Shown here one piece after another: positions 13,377 through 14,615 of a stretch of DNA of 14,615 nucleotides. Numbering within the stretch: the stretch's first letter is position 1; the number at the start of each line of letters is the position of its first letter. The translations under genes were made by a program, and so were the position numbers. Source of the DNA: an uncultured Saprospiraceae bacterium (lineage in GTDB: Bacteria > Bacteroidota > Bacteroidia > Chitinophagales > Saprospiraceae); contig CALJKQ010000282.1 in the NCBI GenBank assembly GCA_937973565.1, positions 1 to 14,615 of the forward strand, written 5' to 3'. Below the pieces are notes generated by a model. The model saw only the letters and a list, made by a program, of their open reading frames with translations. It was not told the DNA's origin and made no database searches.

Positions 13377-14615
13377 TTACATATCGGCAGACATGGTAAT
13401 GATAACGCTGGTGCCGTTGCTGTTTTCTTCAGACTTGTCTATAATCTCAAATGTAATGGGTGATCCTGTCTTTTGTTCCAGAAATTTCAATCTTTCTTTG
13501 GTAATGTTCATACCCAAAGATTTTCCTTTGAGGGTTCCGGTACTTTTTTGGGTCTGACTTTTATCAAAGCCAATGCCATTGTCATCAATGGTAACTTTCA
13601 GACATCCCTCGCTTAACTCAAATTTCACTTGAAGTTTGCCTTCGTTATCACTGGGAGCAATTCCGTGCCATACGGCATTCTCTACGATCGGCTGCAATAG
13701 CATGGTTGGTATCCAGGTATTTTGTGTATCGAGTTCCGGATCCACTGCAATCTCGTAATTGAGTTTAGACTCCATTCTCATTTTTTCGGTTTCCAGGTAC
13801 AAAGTCAAAACCTGAATTTCTTCGTCGAGAGTGATAAAAGATTCATTGATGTTTTCCAGGTTTTTTCTCAATAATCTGGAAAATCGGGTTAGATAATTAT
13901 TGGCTTTCCTGGAATTGCCGGCATTGATTTCCTGTTGGATGGCGCTCAGTGAATTGAAAACGAAATGCGGATTGATCATAGCCTGAAGCGATTTTAATTG
14001 CAGACGGTTAATCTCCTGTTCGTAATTCAATTTAGTTTGTTGTTCTTTTTTTAGCTTTTTGATTTTATTTACATAGTTAATATACAGACTGGTGAGGATG
14101 CCGCCGCCCAATAAGGTATAAAACCACCAGGAAAGATAAAAAGGTCTTTGCACTTCAAATTGGTATTGAATTACCCGGCTCCATTGACCCTTGTGGTGCC
14201 TGACCCGTACCTGAAGCAGGTATCGACCTGGCACGAGTGCATTGAGTTCAAGTTGAGGAAAGGCAAGGCTTTGCCATCCACCTGTATTGATTTTATACTC
14301 ATATTGAAGGCTGTGGGGTGTAGAAAATGTGGGTGCCGAAAATGAAAAGGTCACGTGCCTGTCGGAATAAGGCAACTTAAGTGGTTTTTGCATATCGGTT
14401 GGTTTCCCTTTGTAAATAATATCTGTTAAGTAGATATTGGGGGGTATCAACGGCAATTCGTTGGTCGAATGTCGATCAAATACATAAATACCGTTGAGCG
14501 AGGCAGCGTAAATGCTATGTTCGTTTACGAATACATCGTTTACTTGTTGGGGACCATTCATCAATGCGGTACTCGGCTGTGAAACCACCCATTTACCTGA
14601 AATGTGTTTGGTTAT
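13377..14615 (-). CDS. LytS-type sensor histidine kinase, C-terminal part (continues past window end)
   Basis: The frame is open to the window edge, and the GTG at 14588 is not a real start. Numbering from that GTG, the first ~50 residues (with S-I-Y-A-A-S-L-N-G-I-Y-V-F-D) look like the last blade of a two-component-regulator beta-propeller. A Y_Y_Y domain follows at about 75-145, then one membrane helix at about 152-171 and a coiled coil at 173-205. The kinase domain (PF06580) carries the phosphoacceptor H208 in I-N-P-H-F-V-F-N-S-L, the N-box L-Q-P-I-V-E-N-A-V-W-H-G (299-309), G1 D-D-N-G-I-G-F-D (335-342) and a G2-like G-K-S-L-G-M (355-360). Such kinases sense outside signals through the propeller and normally pass phosphate to a LytTR regulator. 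No regulator gene lies downstream; it could be upstream, beyond the window. Confidence 0.92.
   Translation of the reverse strand: MTKHISGKWVVSQPSTALMNGPQQVNDVFVNEHSIYAASLNGIYVFDRHSTNELPLIPPNIYLTDIIYKGKPTDMQKPLKLPYSDRHVTFSFSAPTFSTPHSLQYEYKINTGGWQSLAFPQLELNALVPGRYLLQVRVRHHKGQWSRVIQYQFEVQRPFYLSWWFYTLLGGGILTSLYINYVNKIKKLKKEQQTKLNYEQEINRLQLKSLQAMINPHFVFNSLSAIQQEINAGNSRKANNYLTRFSRLLRKNLENINESFITLDEEIQVLTLYLETEKMRMESKLNYEIAVDPELDTQNTWIPTMLLQPIVENAVWHGIAPSDNEGKLQVKFELSEGCLKVTIDDNGIGFDKSQTQKSTGTLKGKSLGMNITKERLKFLEQKTGSPITFEIIDKSEENSNGTSVIITMSADM

Overview
The window reads as a chromosomal segment of a Bacteroidota bacterium. The evidence is a PorP/SprF-family outer-membrane protein, a Bacteroidota-style enlarged LptF/LptG permease, a Nudix plus winged-helix regulator, a LytS-type sensor kinase with a Y_Y_Y domain, and repeated upstream boxes matching the Bacteroidota -7 consensus TAnnTTTG. 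Saprospirales or Chitinophagales would fit, but that is a guess. Most of the window is moderately AT-rich. The first ~157 bases are the exception at about 64% GC and appear foreign to what follows.

Layout. 1-157: GC-rich block that does not match AlaS. 160-1002 (+): C-terminal part of alanyl-tRNA synthetase. 1099-2082 (+): lipoprotein, possibly DUF4249-like. 2187-2759 (-): WbqC-family protein. 2868-4457 (+): HerA-like ATPase (DUF853/YjgR type), closely followed by an LptF/LptG permease (4476-6176). 6235-6969 (+): NrtR-like regulator with a decayed Nudix box. 6980-7011: perfect palindromic terminator. 7033-7350 (-): thioredoxin. 7491-8780 (-): M23 peptidase. 8932-9513 (-): TPMT-like methyltransferase, divergent from folP (9550-10374, +). 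10375-11418 (-): PorP/SprF protein, ending directly against folP. 11685-12983 (+): N-acetylmuramoyl-L-alanine amidase, followed 6 bases later by a DUF486 membrane protein (12990-13361). 13377 to the window end (-): 5'-truncated LytS-type histidine kinase.

How the genes relate. Several act at the cell envelope: the LPS-export permease, two peptidoglycan hydrolases of different bond specificity, a PorP/SprF protein, a lipoprotein and possibly WbqC. The rest are housekeeping genes (alaS, trxA, folP). Transcription units are short and strand changes are frequent, which is ordinary Bacteroidota gene order rather than an island. I see no mobile element, CRISPR array, tRNA or rRNA.

I do not see a convincing undescribed multi-gene system. 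The best leads are a 32-bp near-perfect palindrome covering the amidase promoter, the GC-rich junction at the left end, a terminator-like hairpin in the last codons of the HerA-like gene, and active-site changes in the M23 peptidase and the Nudix-domain regulator. TAnnTTTG boxes also lead me to prefer internal start codons for three genes and a non-first start for others.
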